Assembly: GCA_900555075.1 (NCBI GenBank)
Contig: USJO01000006.1
Span: 1-44,246 of the forward strand
DNA length: 44,246 bases
Direction of reading: 5' to 3'
Origin: an uncultured Clostridium sp.
Lineage (GTDB): Bacteria > Bacillota > Clostridia > TANB77 > CAG-508
Positions 26,901-36,854 of the stretch are shown piece after piece. Position 1 is the stretch's first letter. The number at the start of each line of letters is the position of its first letter. A program made the translations under genes and the position numbers. The notes under the pieces were generated by a model. It was not told the origin of the DNA, searched no databases, and worked only from the letters and a program-made list of their open reading frames with translations.

Positions 26901-29900
26901 TTATTAGGTGTTTTTTGAACCTGTTCTTCAAAAAGTTCTACTATTGTTTTATCCTTTGGGTAATCTAGTTTAGTGTCGTTAAAGTTATGTAATATTTTGT
27001 TTTTTTCATCTTCTGATAACATACAAATATTAGACATTTTAATATCTAAATTATCTAAGCAAGAATTTAATATGTTTGAATAATGTTTAGATAATTCCTC
27101 AATAAATTGTTTATTAAATAAAGAGGTTGCATATTCAAATGATAAATTTAAAATATCATTTTCAGGTACAATTTCTAAAGATAAATCAAATTTAGAAATT
27201 CTGGTATCTGGTATAAAGTATTCAGATTTTATTCCATTAAAATCAACAGTAGCATTTCCGTTGTTTTGATATATGAACATAACATCAAATAATGGACTTC
27301 TACTTGTATCTCTTTGAAGCTTTAATTTATCTACTAATTCATCAAAAGGATAATCTTGATATTTGTAGTTATTTAAACACATAGTTTTAACAACGTCTAA
27401 GAAATCCTTAAAAGTTAAATTAGAATCTATTTTTGTTCTCATAGGTAAAGAGTTAACAAACATACCAATCAAATTATATAGCTCTGATACATTTCTACCA
27501 ACAATAGGAGTACCAACTACGATATCATCTTGAGTAGAGTATTTTGAAAGTAAAATGTAGTAAATACTTAAAAGTAGCATATATGGAGTAACTCCAAGCT
27601 CTTTTGATGTTGTATTTATTTTGGCAGTTAATTCCTTATCAAATTTAGAATAAACTTTATTGCCAGCATAAGACTTAACAGCAGGTCTTAGGTAATTTGT
27701 AGGCATATTAAGAACAGGTATATCATTTTTAAACTGATTTACCCAGAAATCTTTGGCTTCATCAAAGTCACTAGAAGAAATCCTACTATTTTCCCAAACA
27801 GCAAAGTCTTTGTATGAAATATTTAATTTATCTAAAGACTTGTTGTTGTATAATTTGCAAAGCTCATCAATGAAAATATGCATAGAAGTACCATCCGAGA
27901 TGATGTGATGCATATCAATAAACAATGCAACTCTATTATCATTTAATTTAACCAGCTCGGTTCTAAACAAAGGAGCTTTGGCTAAATCAAAAGGTTTAAC
28001 AAAATCATAAAAAACAGTTCTCAAATCATTAAAGTCATAAGAATCTTTGCAAACATCTAATTTGAAGTTTACTGAATCTTGAACTTTTTGAACAATATTG
28101 TTATCAACAACTTCAAAATATGTACGTAAAGATTCATGTCTTTTAATTAAAGTATTTAAACAAATTTCTAATTTACTAATATCAGGCATTTTATTTAAAA
28201 TAATACCACCAGGAATATTATAAAGTATAGAATGCTCGCCAGACATAGTAGAAGAAAGATACATTCTTTTTTGTGCAGAAGATAGAGGGTAATAATCCTT
28301 CTTATCTGCTTTTGGTATAACTGCTTTTGAAGCAGTATTTAAGTTTGTAGATATAACATCAGATATATCTTGAATACGAGGATTGTCTAATATATCTTTA
28401 ACAAATAAAGCACAACCAAATTCATTTTGAATTTGAGCACATAAATTGATAGAAGACAAAGAATCTCCACCAAGCTCAAAGAAATTATCATCAATACTTA
28501 TTTCATCTATATTTAACAAGTCTTTTAATAAAGATATCAATCTAAAATCAATATCATTTCTAGGTAATACTATCTCTGATTTTGCATTTAAAACCTTTGG
28601 TTCAGGTAAACGCTTAATATCAACCTTACCATTAGCATTAATAGGTAAATTCTCTAAACTAATCAAATATGCTGGTATAGCATAATGAGGTAAAAACTTA
28701 GCAAGCCAAGCTTTTAATGCATTTGTATCAATATTTTCTTTAGAAGAAAAATAAGAACAAATTACTTTTTCATTATTTAAATTTTTAACAACAGTAACAC
28801 ATTCCTTAATATTAGGAAATTCTTGAATCTTAAGATTAATTTCATTTAATTCTACTCTAAAGCCTCTAATTTTAACTTGATTGTCTATTCTGCCAATAAA
28901 GTCAATAGAACCATCAGGTAACCACTTTACTAAGTCTCCAGTTTTATAAAGTATACCATCTCCAAAAGGATTAGAAATAAATTTTTCAGCAGTAAAAGTA
29001 GGATTATTCAAGTATCCTTTGCTAACTCCGGTCGCCACCAACTAGTAATTCTCCAGGAACGCCAACAGGAAGTAAATTTAATGTAGGAGATACAACATAA
29101 CAGGTTGAATTTGCAATAGGGTAGCCAATAGGAATAGAATTGTCATAAAATTTATCTATAGTAAAGCAGGTTGAAAATGTTGTATTTTCAGTAGGTCCAT
29201 AACCATTAATTATAGTTAAATTTGGACAGGCTTTTTTGACAGAATTAATATGTCTAGGAGAAAGCACATCTCCTCCTGTAAGTAATACACGTACAGACTT
29301 AAACATAGAAGGATTACTTTCACATAGTTGATTAAACAATGGTGCAGTAAGCCAAAGAATTGTAATTTTATTATCTACTAAATATTTTTCTAACAAAACA
29401 GGATCTAGCAAATCTTGTTTTTTAATAATATACAATTCAAAGCCATTAAGTAAAGCCCCCCAAATCTCAAAAGTACAAGCATCAAAAACAATAGAACCTG
29501 TTTGAAGAATTCTCTCATTTTCTTTAAATTCTATAAAATTAGTATTTTTAACTAATCTAACAACATTTTTATTAGAAACCATAACCCCTTTAGGGTTACC
29601 AGTAGAGCCAGAGGTGTACATTATATAAGCACAAGGGTCATCTGACATAGTAATATTTAAATTGTTTTTTGAATAGGTGTATAATGTATCATTAGATAAA
29701 TCTATAAAGATAACATTATGATGTTTTTTTAGTTTATCCTTTAAGTTAGCAGAAGAAAGGATAAATTTGCATTTAGAGTCTTTAAGCATAAAGTCTATAC
29801 GAGTATTAGGGTAATTAATATCAATAGGCAAGTATGTAGCTCCGCATTTTAAAATTGAAAGTATTGCAATAATTGATTCTAATGATTTATCAAGGAAGAT

Positions 29901-31433
29901 ACCAATAACATCATCTATAACAACACCTTTATTTTTCAAGTAATTTGCTAAACTATTAGCTTTTTCGTTTAACTCTTTGTAGGTTAATTTTTCCGTGCCA
30001 AACACAACAGCAATATTATTAGGTGTTTTTTGAACCTGTTCTTCAAAAAGTTCTACTATTGTTTTATCCTTTGGGTAATCTACTTTAGTGTCGTTAAAGT
30101 TATGTAATATTTTATCTTTTTCTTTATGTGTTACAATTTCAACATCATTAATGCCAATATTAACATTTTGTAATACTTGATTTATTATATTTAAAATTCT
30201 ATTATGGATATCTATTATATCCTGTTTTGAATATCTTGAAGTTTGGTAATCATATGCAATATTGATATTGCCAGTATCGTTCATATCATATATATGAATA
30301 TCAATATTATCAGCAATGTATTTGTTTGGAACCCAATTAATTTCGTAAGGAGTTTCAGAGACTTGAGCTGTACTTCTAATATTTTGATAAGATATTAAGA
30401 TGTTATACAAATTCGGAATTGATTTATCCTTACTTCTTAGATCTTTTAGTAAAGATAGATATGGATACTTTTGATGTTTAAATATATTAAAAAATTTACT
30501 TGAAACAGTTGAAGCCAATTCGGCAAACTGAATGTTACCTCCTAATTCCATTTTAAGGGGAACAGTACTAACAAACATACCAGAAGTATGCTTTTCTTTT
30601 ATATTACAACGATTTAAAACAGGAGTTCCAACAACAAATTCATCTAATCTAGATACTTTACCTATATAAATAGCAAAAACAGACATGAAAAAATTGAAAA
30701 TAGAAAATCTATTGCTTTTGCAGAGGTTATTTATTTCATTTAAAACCTTATTAGGCATAGTAAATTGAACTCTATTTGAACAACAAGGCAAATTACTTTT
30801 ATTATCAATGCTTGATGGAATTGTGGAAACATCAGGAACAGACTTAAACAATGAATTCCAAAAGCTTTTATCTTTATTAAATTTTTCACTTTGAAAATAT
30901 TCTTGTTCAGAGTTAATATAATCAATGTAAGTTGGGTAAGTAATGTCGTCAATATGTTCATTTTTTATAAGACGAGTATATATTTTTATAATTTCAGATG
31001 CACCTAAACCTGCGCTCCAAGCGTCAGAAATCAAATGGTGCATATTAATAATAAAACCACCATGTCCATCTGGGAATCTAAACATTATAAAATTATAAAG
31101 AAAAGAATTAAAAACATCAAAAACAGTTGTAACAACTTTTTCTTCAAATTCTTTAAGTTCTTTGTCAGAGTTTATATCGACAATATCAACATAAAAACTC
31201 GAAAAGTCTTCGATATATTGTTTAATTTGATTGTTTCTAGTTAAAAATCTAAGACGAAAGCTGTCATTCCTTTCTACAAAAACATTTATAGCTTTTTCTA
31301 AAAGAGTAAAATCAACTTTCTCAGGGATTGTTACTGTCCCTGTAATATTCTCAATAGGGGTTCCTTTGTAAACTTCTTCTGTGTACCAAATTAGCTTTTG
31401 TGGAGTTGTTAAATCATACATACTTTTCTGCAT
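23986..31433 (-). CDS. dimodular NRPS with terminal reductase, C-A-T-C-A-T-R (two +1 shifts)
   Basis: Reading CGGA at 29030 and at 24511 as single Gly codons gives one 2481-residue synthetase. In order: C1 with HHLISDAW (132-139); A1 (about 445-935; TSGSTGNPKG near 611); T1 FFELGGDS near 987; C2 with HHIISDG near 1177; A2 (about 1478-1950); T2 FFELGGDS near 2029; reductase with TGATGFLG near 2114 and YIRSK near 2282. The reductase releases an aldehyde. By hand alignment to GrsA, pocket residues are D-A-F-W-L-G-G-T-F (Val-like) in A1 and D-I-L-Q-L-G-M-V-W (Gly-like) in A2. This order is that of gut clostridial NRPSs making dipeptide aldehydes and pyrazinones. The start is ATG 31433 behind AAGGGTGG. 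A TTG at 31463 lies at the transcription start and is unlikely. The sensor kinase follows directly. Confidence 0.88.
24508..24511 (-). other. CGGA +1 shift site in the NRPS reductase domain
   Basis: On the minus strand GTT-C-GGA-AAC. The Gly (residue 2308) restores YILRVGNLMPR, and the remaining 174 residues of the reductase follow. Confidence 0.9.
26832..26998 (-). repeat. 167-bp direct repeat in NRPS, copy in module 2
   Basis: Encodes the C-A linker and the start of A2 (HNFNDTKLDYPKDKTIVEL and on to NEKANSLA). It matches 29947-30113 with one mismatch seen, although the flanking A domains have diverged. Confidence 0.9.
29027..29030 (-). other. CGGA +1 shift site in the first A domain of the NRPS
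   Basis: On the minus strand GAC-C-GGA-GTT. Reading one Gly (residue 802) restores LVGGDGVSKGYLN, the conserved motif before YKTGDL. Without it a stop follows two codons later. Confidence 0.92.
29947..30113 (-). repeat. 167-bp direct repeat in NRPS, copy in module 1
   Basis: Partner of 26832-26998. The one difference changes Leu to Val in the NDTKLDYP/NDTKVDYP segment. Confidence 0.9.
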
Positions 31434-31468
31434 AATTACCACCCTTACGACATTTTTTTTCAAAACAA

Positions 31469-31497
31469 ATTATATCATTAATGCAAAAATAAATCAA
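31469..31497 (-). promoter_or_regulatory. sigma-A promoter of the NRPS-kinase operon
   Basis: On the minus strand TTGATT, 17 bases, TATAAT. Transcription would begin near 31462, which leaves a 29-base leader to ATG 31433. Confidence 0.8.
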
Positions 31498-31553
31498 CAA
31501 TAATATGTTTAAAAAAAGCCAAAAGGTAAAAAATAATGTAAGGAGGAGAAAGT

Positions 31554-32678
31554 ATGTATAGATATGAAAAAAGAGAAAGTAAATTAAAAAAGTTTTTTAG
31601 AATAATGTTATTGATAGCAGTAACTTCTGCTAGTAGTATTTTTTTATATAAAATGTATTTAAATATAAATATAAGTGAAACTCCTAGAACAGATGAAAGT
31701 ACGGGAACTGCAATACGCCTGTCAGCAGAAAAGAATGAAGATACAGACATATCTAACATACTAGAAAACACAATAGCCTGTGTTGTAGGTATATCAAAAA
31801 TAAGAAATACAGGAGAAGGAATTTTAGATACAAATGCGACAGAAAATTTAAACTTAGGCACAGGAGTGATAGTTTCAGACAATGGATATATTGTTACAAA
31901 TTGGCATTTGGCGGGGAATAAATATAGCTCTTGTTATGTTACTCTAGAAGATGGTACAGTATACAATGGAAATACTGTTTGGGCTGATTCAGACTTAGAC
32001 TTAGCAATAGTAAAAATTGCTACAAAAGGATTAAAATATATGGCACTAGGAGATTCAGAACATATAAGGGTAGGAGATGAGGTATATGCAATAGGAAACC
32101 CAATAGGTATAGAGTTTCAAAGAACGGTAACTTCGGGAATAATAAGTGGATTAAATAGAACAATAAAAATAGAAGAAAAAAACACTTATAGCTATATGGA
32201 GGACCTTATTCAAACGGACGCAAGTATAAATCAGGGAAATAGTGGAGGACCATTAATAAACAGAAAAGGAGAAGTTATAGGAATAAATTCAGTAAAAATC
32301 GAATCAGCAGAGGGAATAGGTTTTGCAGTACCAATAAACATTATAAAACCTATAATAGAGAGTTTTACAAGTAAAGATGAATTTGAAGAGGCATATTTAG
32401 GAATATTTGCTTACGACAAAGAAGTTATAAAATATTTGAAAAATAATGTGGATTTTGAAGGTGGAATATATGTTGTGAAAATATCTAAAGACGGCCCCGT
32501 GGCTAAGACAAACATTAAAATTGGAGACATTATAACTAAAATAGATGGGAACAACATAAACAAAATGAGTGAATTAAGAAAATATATATATCAAAAAAAA
32601 CCTGGAGACAAAGTAGAATTAGTAATAAATAGAAACAATAAAGAATACAAGACTGAGGTTAAATTGAATAAAAAATAG
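31554..32678 (+). CDS. htrA: HtrA/DegP-type serine protease with PDZ domain
   Basis: A 374-residue protein with one N-terminal membrane anchor (residues about 14-34), so the protease domain is outside the cell. The trypsin-like triad is His118 (VTNWHLA), Asp149 (DSDLDLAIVKI) and Ser230 (INQGNSGGPL). The usual TNxHV is TNWHLA here. A PDZ domain follows from about residue 285 (YLGIFAYDKE to the C-terminus). Members degrade or refold misfolded envelope proteins. AAGGAGG precedes the ATG. It is transcribed away from the NRPS operon, and a promoter for the next gene overlaps its stop. Confidence 0.93.
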   Translation: MYRYEKRESKLKKFFRIMLLIAVTSASSIFLYKMYLNINISETPRTDESTGTAIRLSAEKNEDTDISNILENTIACVVGISKIRNTGEGILDTNATENLNLGTGVIVSDNGYIVTNWHLAGNKYSSCYVTLEDGTVYNGNTVWADSDLDLAIVKIATKGLKYMALGDSEHIRVGDEVYAIGNPIGIEFQRTVTSGIISGLNRTIKIEEKNTYSYMEDLIQTDASINQGNSGGPLINRKGEVIGINSVKIESAEGIGFAVPINIIKPIIESFTSKDEFEEAYLGIFAYDKEVIKYLKNNVDFEGGIYVVKISKDGPVAKTNIKIGDIITKIDGNNINKMSELRKYIYQKKPGDKVELVINRNNKEYKTEVKLNKK

Positions 32679-32705
32679 ACAAAACCCAGCGAGATATGAT
32701 ATAAT
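32676..32705 (+). promoter_or_regulatory. sigma-A promoter for the superoxide reductase gene
   Basis: TAGACA, 18 bases, TATAAT. The -35 element overlaps the htrA stop codon. Confidence 0.65.
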
Positions 32706-32732
32706 ATGATAGAAAATAAAAGAAGGAGGATA

Positions 32733-33119
32733 ATGAAAATGAGAAAAAACACAGTATTTTATAAATGTCCTATATGTGGCAATGTATTGGGGTTAATAGA
32801 GGGAAATATTAACAATATCAAATGTTGTGGGCAAGAAATGGAATTATTAGTTGCAAATTCTACAGATGCAGCAACAGAAAAACATAAGCCAACATATGAA
32901 AAAGTAGAAGATGAAATTGTAGTAAGAGTTGGTGAAATAGAACACCCAATGGAAAAAGACCACTATATACAATGGATAGCACAAATGAATGATAACCAAA
33001 CTACAAGAATAAGGTTATACCCAGAACAAGAAACTACAGTAAGGTTTAAATATATTCCAGGTGCAACATTATACGCATATTGTAACAAACATGGACTTTG
33101 GGAAACAGAAGTGAAATAA
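32733..33119 (+). CDS. dfx: desulfoferrodoxin (two-iron superoxide reductase)
   Basis: A 128-residue protein. The desulforedoxin-like N-terminal centre has Cys12, Cys15, Cys31 and Cys32 (YKCPICG and KCCGQEM). The catalytic Fe centre has His51, His71, His77, Cys117 and His120 (EKHKP, EHPMEKDHY, YCNKHG), with the Glu-Lys pair before His51. It reduces superoxide to hydrogen peroxide without making oxygen, as in anaerobes. AAGGAGG is followed by two in-frame ATGs (32733 and 32739). The spacing slightly favours the second, so the first two residues are uncertain. A terminator follows. Confidence 0.95.
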   Translation: MKMRKNTVFYKCPICGNVLGLIEGNINNIKCCGQEMELLVANSTDAATEKHKPTYEKVEDEIVVRVGEIEHPMEKDHYIQWIAQMNDNQTTRIRLYPEQETTVRFKYIPGATLYAYCNKHGLWETEVK

Positions 33120-33125
33120 AAAGAG

Positions 33126-33153
33126 AAGAGTGTTCCAAAACAGGAACACTCTT
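33126..33153. terminator. terminator between dfx and the M14 peptidase
   Basis: AAGAGTGTTCC (33126-33136) pairs perfectly with 33143-33153, with a 6-base loop and T-rich flanks, serving convergent genes. Confidence 0.85.
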
Positions 33154-33162
33154 TAAGTTATT

Positions 33163-34082
33163 TTATTGAACTGCTCCTAAAACTAGTATTCCCAAATTAT
33201 CATTATAAATCTCATCAAACTGACTAATTGGAAGTGGATTTTCGCCCAGACCTGCTTCTATTGTATATCCAGGCTTTTTATAGGTTTGTAAAAACCAATC
33301 CTTATAACCAGCAAAGCTTGAATTAAAAGGAACTTCAGCTAAAGAATAGCCACTAACTTCAGCAAATTCCTCCCCAATTCTTTCAGCATTCTCGGGAGCA
33401 TAATTTTGAAATTGCCAATAAATTTCTTGACCCTGTGTATGATATGCAAGTATTAAATTAAAATTATGTTGTAAAGTAAAATCATATAAAGCCAAACTCT
33501 CAGGCTCAGTAAGAGAACCATAACCAACAAAATCTCTAGGTGCAGGTGAAGTAAATCCTTGTGTAAATTTAATTTCACGAGCCTCTTCCCAACCTGCAGG
33601 AAATTGTAAATTTAAATCCACACCATTAATATTTGCCTTCCAACCCATAGGAAAAGGAATTGCGGGATAATTACGAGCAATATTTTGAGCTCTACTATAT
33701 ACAGAACTACCGTACAGGATAAGCTCCATTTACTAAATTAACCCCATCCGGATTACACATAGGTACTATATAGATTGAAGAATTTTTAAAAATAGTTCTA
33801 CTGTTTATTCCAAAAATATCAGCATTTATAGTATATGCGATACAAAAATCCTCAATGAACTTCATAAGTAAATTTGTTGTAATAGACTCATTTGCATGAA
33901 TTGAGGCAGAATAAAATACGTGATTAGAACCCCTACCAATTCGTATGTATGGAATGGGATTTCCGAAGTATACTAAAACCAATAATTTCAGATTGCAAGA
34001 AAGGATATGTAGAAAGTAAATCTCTAATATCACTATACAAAAGTTCTGAAGTATAAAATCTATTTGTTGAAACAATAGACAT
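33163..34082 (-). CDS. M14 gamma-D-glutamyl-diaminopimelate endopeptidase (two +1 shifts)
   Basis: With CGGA at 33965 and CGGT at 33712 each read as Gly (residues 40 and 124) this is a complete 305-residue carboxypeptidase-fold enzyme. Zinc ligands are His62 and Glu65 (SASIHANES) and His214 (AYHTQGQE). The catalytic Glu is Glu275 (YTIEAGLG). VPMCNPDGVNLV, WKANINGVDLN and PLPISQFDEIY are typical of endopeptidase I, which cuts the gamma-D-Glu-diaminopimelate bond of cell-wall peptides. It begins straight with the catalytic domain, without signal peptide or LysM. That fits a cytoplasmic, mother-cell or recycling role. Start is ATG 34082 with AGGTGG four bases upstream. Without shifts it would be three fragments, the second ending at CGG TAG. 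Confidence 0.87.
33709..33712 (-). other. CGGT +1 shift site, second in the M14 gene
   Basis: On the minus strand GTA-C-GGT-AGT. It restores AYPVGSSVYSRA. In the unshifted frame the next codon is TAG. Confidence 0.9.
33962..33965 (-). other. CGGA +1 shift site, first in the M14 gene
   Basis: On the minus strand CTT-C-GGA-AAT. It restores FSILGNPIPYIRIG. Confidence 0.9.
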
Positions 34083-34157
34083 AAAACCACCTAAAATAAT
34101 ATATGCAAAAAACATCAAACTAGTTATAAAAAATAGGAAGAATAACAAAATACTGTA

Positions 34158-34186
34158 TTGAATAATCTGTGAAATTTTGATAGAAT
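34158..34186 (+). promoter_or_regulatory. sigma-A promoter of the folate uptake operon
   Basis: TTGAAT, 17 bases, TAGAAT, ending 24 bases before the folT start. Confidence 0.65.
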
Positions 34187-34210
34187 AATGTAATCGGAAG
34201 GGAGAAATAT

Positions 34211-34766
34211 ATGCAAAAACATACAATATCAAAAAGTAAAAAGATGATTATAGCAGCATTATTACTTGCAACATTTATTATATTCGACAGATTAATAACA
34301 ATAAATATGCAATTTTTAGCAATAAACTTAAGCCTATTACCAATAATGATAGCAGGAATGATTCTAGGTTGGAAATATGGGATGATAATAGGAGCACTTC
34401 GGAGATTTAATAGGAGCAATTTTTTGGCCATTTGGTGCATACTTTCCAGGTTTTACAATTAGTACAGCATTAGCAGGATTAGTATTTGGTTTATTCTTAT
34501 ATGAAACACCTAATAAAGAGAAAAAATATTTTTCTGTAAAAGCTATTATAAGTACAGCAATAGTTTTAGTAATGATAAATTTATTACTAAACTCCTCGTG
34601 GCTAAAAATTATATATGGTAAAGCTTTTATGTATTACATAACTGTAAGAGCTGTTACACAAGCAGTTGTATTTCCAATATATGTAACATCAATTATATTA
34701 CTAGAAAAAACACTAAAAAAACCAATAAAAAAATATTTATATAAAGAGGAGCAAATAGAAGAATGA
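34211..34766 (+). CDS. folT: folate ECF transporter S component (needs +1 shift at 34400)
   Basis: With CGGA at 34400 read as Gly64 this is a 184-residue, five-to-six-helix membrane protein, normal for S components. Conserved S-component features are present: LSLLPIMIAGMILG, then GALGDLIGAIFWPFGAYFPGFTIS across the shift, which matches FolT. It binds folate and joins the shared EcfA/EcfT energising module. Its stop overlaps the folC start (ATGA), and the ATPase and T component follow in the same operon, which strongly supports folate as substrate. GGAAGGGAG precedes the ATG. Unshifted, the frame would end about 20 codons past the site. Confidence 0.88.
34400..34403 (+). other. CGGA +1 shift site in folT
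   Basis: CTT-C-GGA-GAT. Reading one Gly (residue 64) restores GALGDLIGAIFWPFG. Confidence 0.9.
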
Positions 34767-36031
34767 ATATAAACACATACTTGTCACATTTTGATAAATT
34801 TACAAAAGATCCGACATTAGAAGCGATGGAATATATAATGTCAAAATTCGATAATCCACACAAAAAAGTAAAATGCATACATATAGCAGGAACAAATGGA
34901 AAAGGTAGTGTTTGTGAAATGATAAATAATTGCCTAGTAGAGGCAGGATACAATGTAGGCAAATTTATGTCTCCACACTTAATAACCTTTAATGATGGAA
35001 TATGTATAAATAACAAACCAATATTAGACACAGAGGTTGAGGAGATATTAATTCCATTATCAAAAGTAATTGAAGAATATAACAAAACACATAAAGTACC
35101 AGTAAAATGGTTTGAGGTCATAACATCACTTGCCTTCATATATTTTTATAAAAAACAATGTGATATAGCAATTATAGAAACAGGGTTGGGAGGCACAACT
35201 GATTGCACAAATATAGTAGAACCATTAGTATCAGTTATAACAACCATTGGATATGACCATATGGATATCTTGGGGAAAAACCTAAAAGAAATAATGAGCC
35301 ATAAAGCAGGAATTATTAAAAGCAATTCAGAAACAATATTTATAGACCAACCAGAAGTTGTGGATATTGTTAAAGAAAAATGTAAAAAAGAAAAAAATAC
35401 TTTGCATTTAATTAAAACAGAGGACATAGAAAATTATGAATATAATGAATATTTTCAAAATTTTGACTATAAACAATATAAAAATATAGAAATAAATTTA
35501 AAAGGAAAAGTACAAACATTAAATGCAGCAGAAGCATTAGAAACTATTGATATATTAAAGCAAAGAGGGTATAACATTGATGAAACTGCAATTAGAGATG
35601 GGTTAAAAACAATAGTACATAAAGCAAGGATGGAAAAATTAGTAAATAACCCTTGCATAATATTTGATGGAGGACATAACGAGAATGCAATTAGAAATCT
35701 AAAACAAAACATAGAGCAATATTACAAAAATAAAAAAAGAGTATATATAATATCAATTTTACAAACAAAAGACTATAATACAATAATAAAAGAACTATCG
35801 GAAGATAATGAAGCAGTATTTTATTTTACAAATGGTGTCCAGGATAGACCTTATGTGCCAGCAAAAACTTTAAAAGAAGAGGCAATAAAATATATAGAAG
35901 AAGAAAGAGTTAATGCAAGAAATTTAGAAGAAGCAATAAAAGAAGTAAAAGAGAAATACAAAGATAGAACAATTTTTATAATAGGAAGTTTCTATGTATA
36001 CAAAAATGTTATAAAAGCCTTAAAGGAATGA
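34763..36031 (+). CDS. folC: folylpolyglutamate synthase/dihydrofolate synthase
   Basis: A 422-residue Mur-ligase-like enzyme. HIAGTNGKGSV at residues 40-50 is the ATP loop, and GKFMSPHL, ETGLGGTTDCTN and IFDGGHNENA follow, all FolC signatures. It adds glutamate to folates, which traps them inside the cell. Linked here to folT, ecfA and ecfT, it probably acts on imported folate. Its ATG overlaps the folT stop by four bases, so made-together translation depends on ribosomes that have passed the folT CGGA site, or on re-initiation. Confidence 0.94.
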   Translation: MNINTYLSHFDKFTKDPTLEAMEYIMSKFDNPHKKVKCIHIAGTNGKGSVCEMINNCLVEAGYNVGKFMSPHLITFNDGICINNKPILDTEVEEILIPLSKVIEEYNKTHKVPVKWFEVITSLAFIYFYKKQCDIAIIETGLGGTTDCTNIVEPLVSVITTIGYDHMDILGKNLKEIMSHKAGIIKSNSETIFIDQPEVVDIVKEKCKKEKNTLHLIKTEDIENYEYNEYFQNFDYKQYKNIEINLKGKVQTLNAAEALETIDILKQRGYNIDETAIRDGLKTIVHKARMEKLVNNPCIIFDGGHNENAIRNLKQNIEQYYKNKKRVYIISILQTKDYNTIIKELSEDNEAVFYFTNGVQDRPYVPAKTLKEEAIKYIEEERVNARNLEEAIKEVKEKYKDRTIFIIGSFYVYKNVIKALKE

Positions 36032-36038
36032 TGAAATA

Positions 36039-36854
36039 ATGATAAAAATAGAAAATTTGAGTTTTAAATACAAAGAGGGTGAATATATACTAAAAGACAT
36101 AAACTTGGAAATTAAACAGGGCCAAAGTATTGCGCTAGTTGGGAAAAATGGCTCTGGAAAGTCCACTTTAGCTAAATTGATATCTGGAATAATAAAACCA
36201 ACAAAGGGTTTAGTAATGGTAGATGAGATTAATACAAAAGATAAAAAAGAATATATAAATCTAAGAAAAAAAATAGGAGTAGTATTTCAAAATCCTGAAA
36301 ATCAAATATTATTTAATAATATAGATGATGAACTATCCTTTGCACTAAAAAATTTAGAACTTGATAATCAAGAATTACGAATTAATCAAGCCTTAAAAAA
36401 TGTAAAAATAAAGAAAGAGGAAATTGGCGAAATAGACGAACTATCTCTTGGGCAAAAACAAAGGATTGCAATAGCAAGCGTTTTAGCTGTAAATCCAGCA
36501 TACATAGTGCTTGATGAACCTACAACAATGATAGATGGAGAAGGTAAAGAAGCAGTATACAATATAATAAAAGGATTGAAGGAAGCGGGATATACAATAA
36601 TATATATAACAAATAATACAGAGGAAATTCTATTAGCAGATAAAATTTTAATATTAGATGAAGGAAAAATAGTAGAACAAATTAATAAAAGTGAAATATT
36701 AGATAGAATAGAAATAATGAAAAAGTATAATTTGAAATTGCCAACAGCTATCAAGCTTTTAGAAGAACTTAGAAAAAATAATATAGATATAAAACCAGAG
36801 GAATTAACTATTGAGGCAATAGTAAAAAAAATAATAGAGCAGGTGAAACAATGA
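36039..36854 (+). CDS. ecfA: ECF transporter ATPase (single A component)
   Basis: A 271-residue ABC ATPase. Walker A GKNGSGKS is at 35-42, the Q-loop VFQNPENQ near 88, the signature LSLGQKQR near 134 (usually LSGGQ), Walker B IVLDEPTTMID near 157, and the C-terminal extension is of EcfA type. The position of the catalytic H-loop histidine is Asn192 (YITNNTEE where THD or THN is usual). That could lower ATPase activity in a homodimer or mean that it pairs with another EcfA encoded elsewhere. It starts eight bases after folC and overlaps ecfT by four bases. Confidence 0.9.
   Translation: MIKIENLSFKYKEGEYILKDINLEIKQGQSIALVGKNGSGKSTLAKLISGIIKPTKGLVMVDEINTKDKKEYINLRKKIGVVFQNPENQILFNNIDDELSFALKNLELDNQELRINQALKNVKIKKEEIGEIDELSLGQKQRIAIASVLAVNPAYIVLDEPTTMIDGEGKEAVYNIIKGLKEAGYTIIYITNNTEEILLADKILILDEGKIVEQINKSEILDRIEIMKKYNLKLPTAIKLLEELRKNNIDIKPEELTIEAIVKKIIEQVKQ

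Noticed and set aside
24494..31463. Two or three separate NRPS and reductase genes
   Set aside because: The breaks fall inside the A1 and reductase domains at CGGA, with no ribosome binding sites. One continuous synthetase explains them better.
33933..34232. Membrane leader for the M14 peptidase (start at 34232)
   Set aside because: The hydrophobic stretch is a translation of the intergenic promoter region. ATG 34082 has a good ribosome binding site and begins at the family's N-terminus.
34280..34290. Spo0A box in folT (TTCGACA)
   Set aside because: It lies inside coding sequence with no promoter nearby; probably chance.
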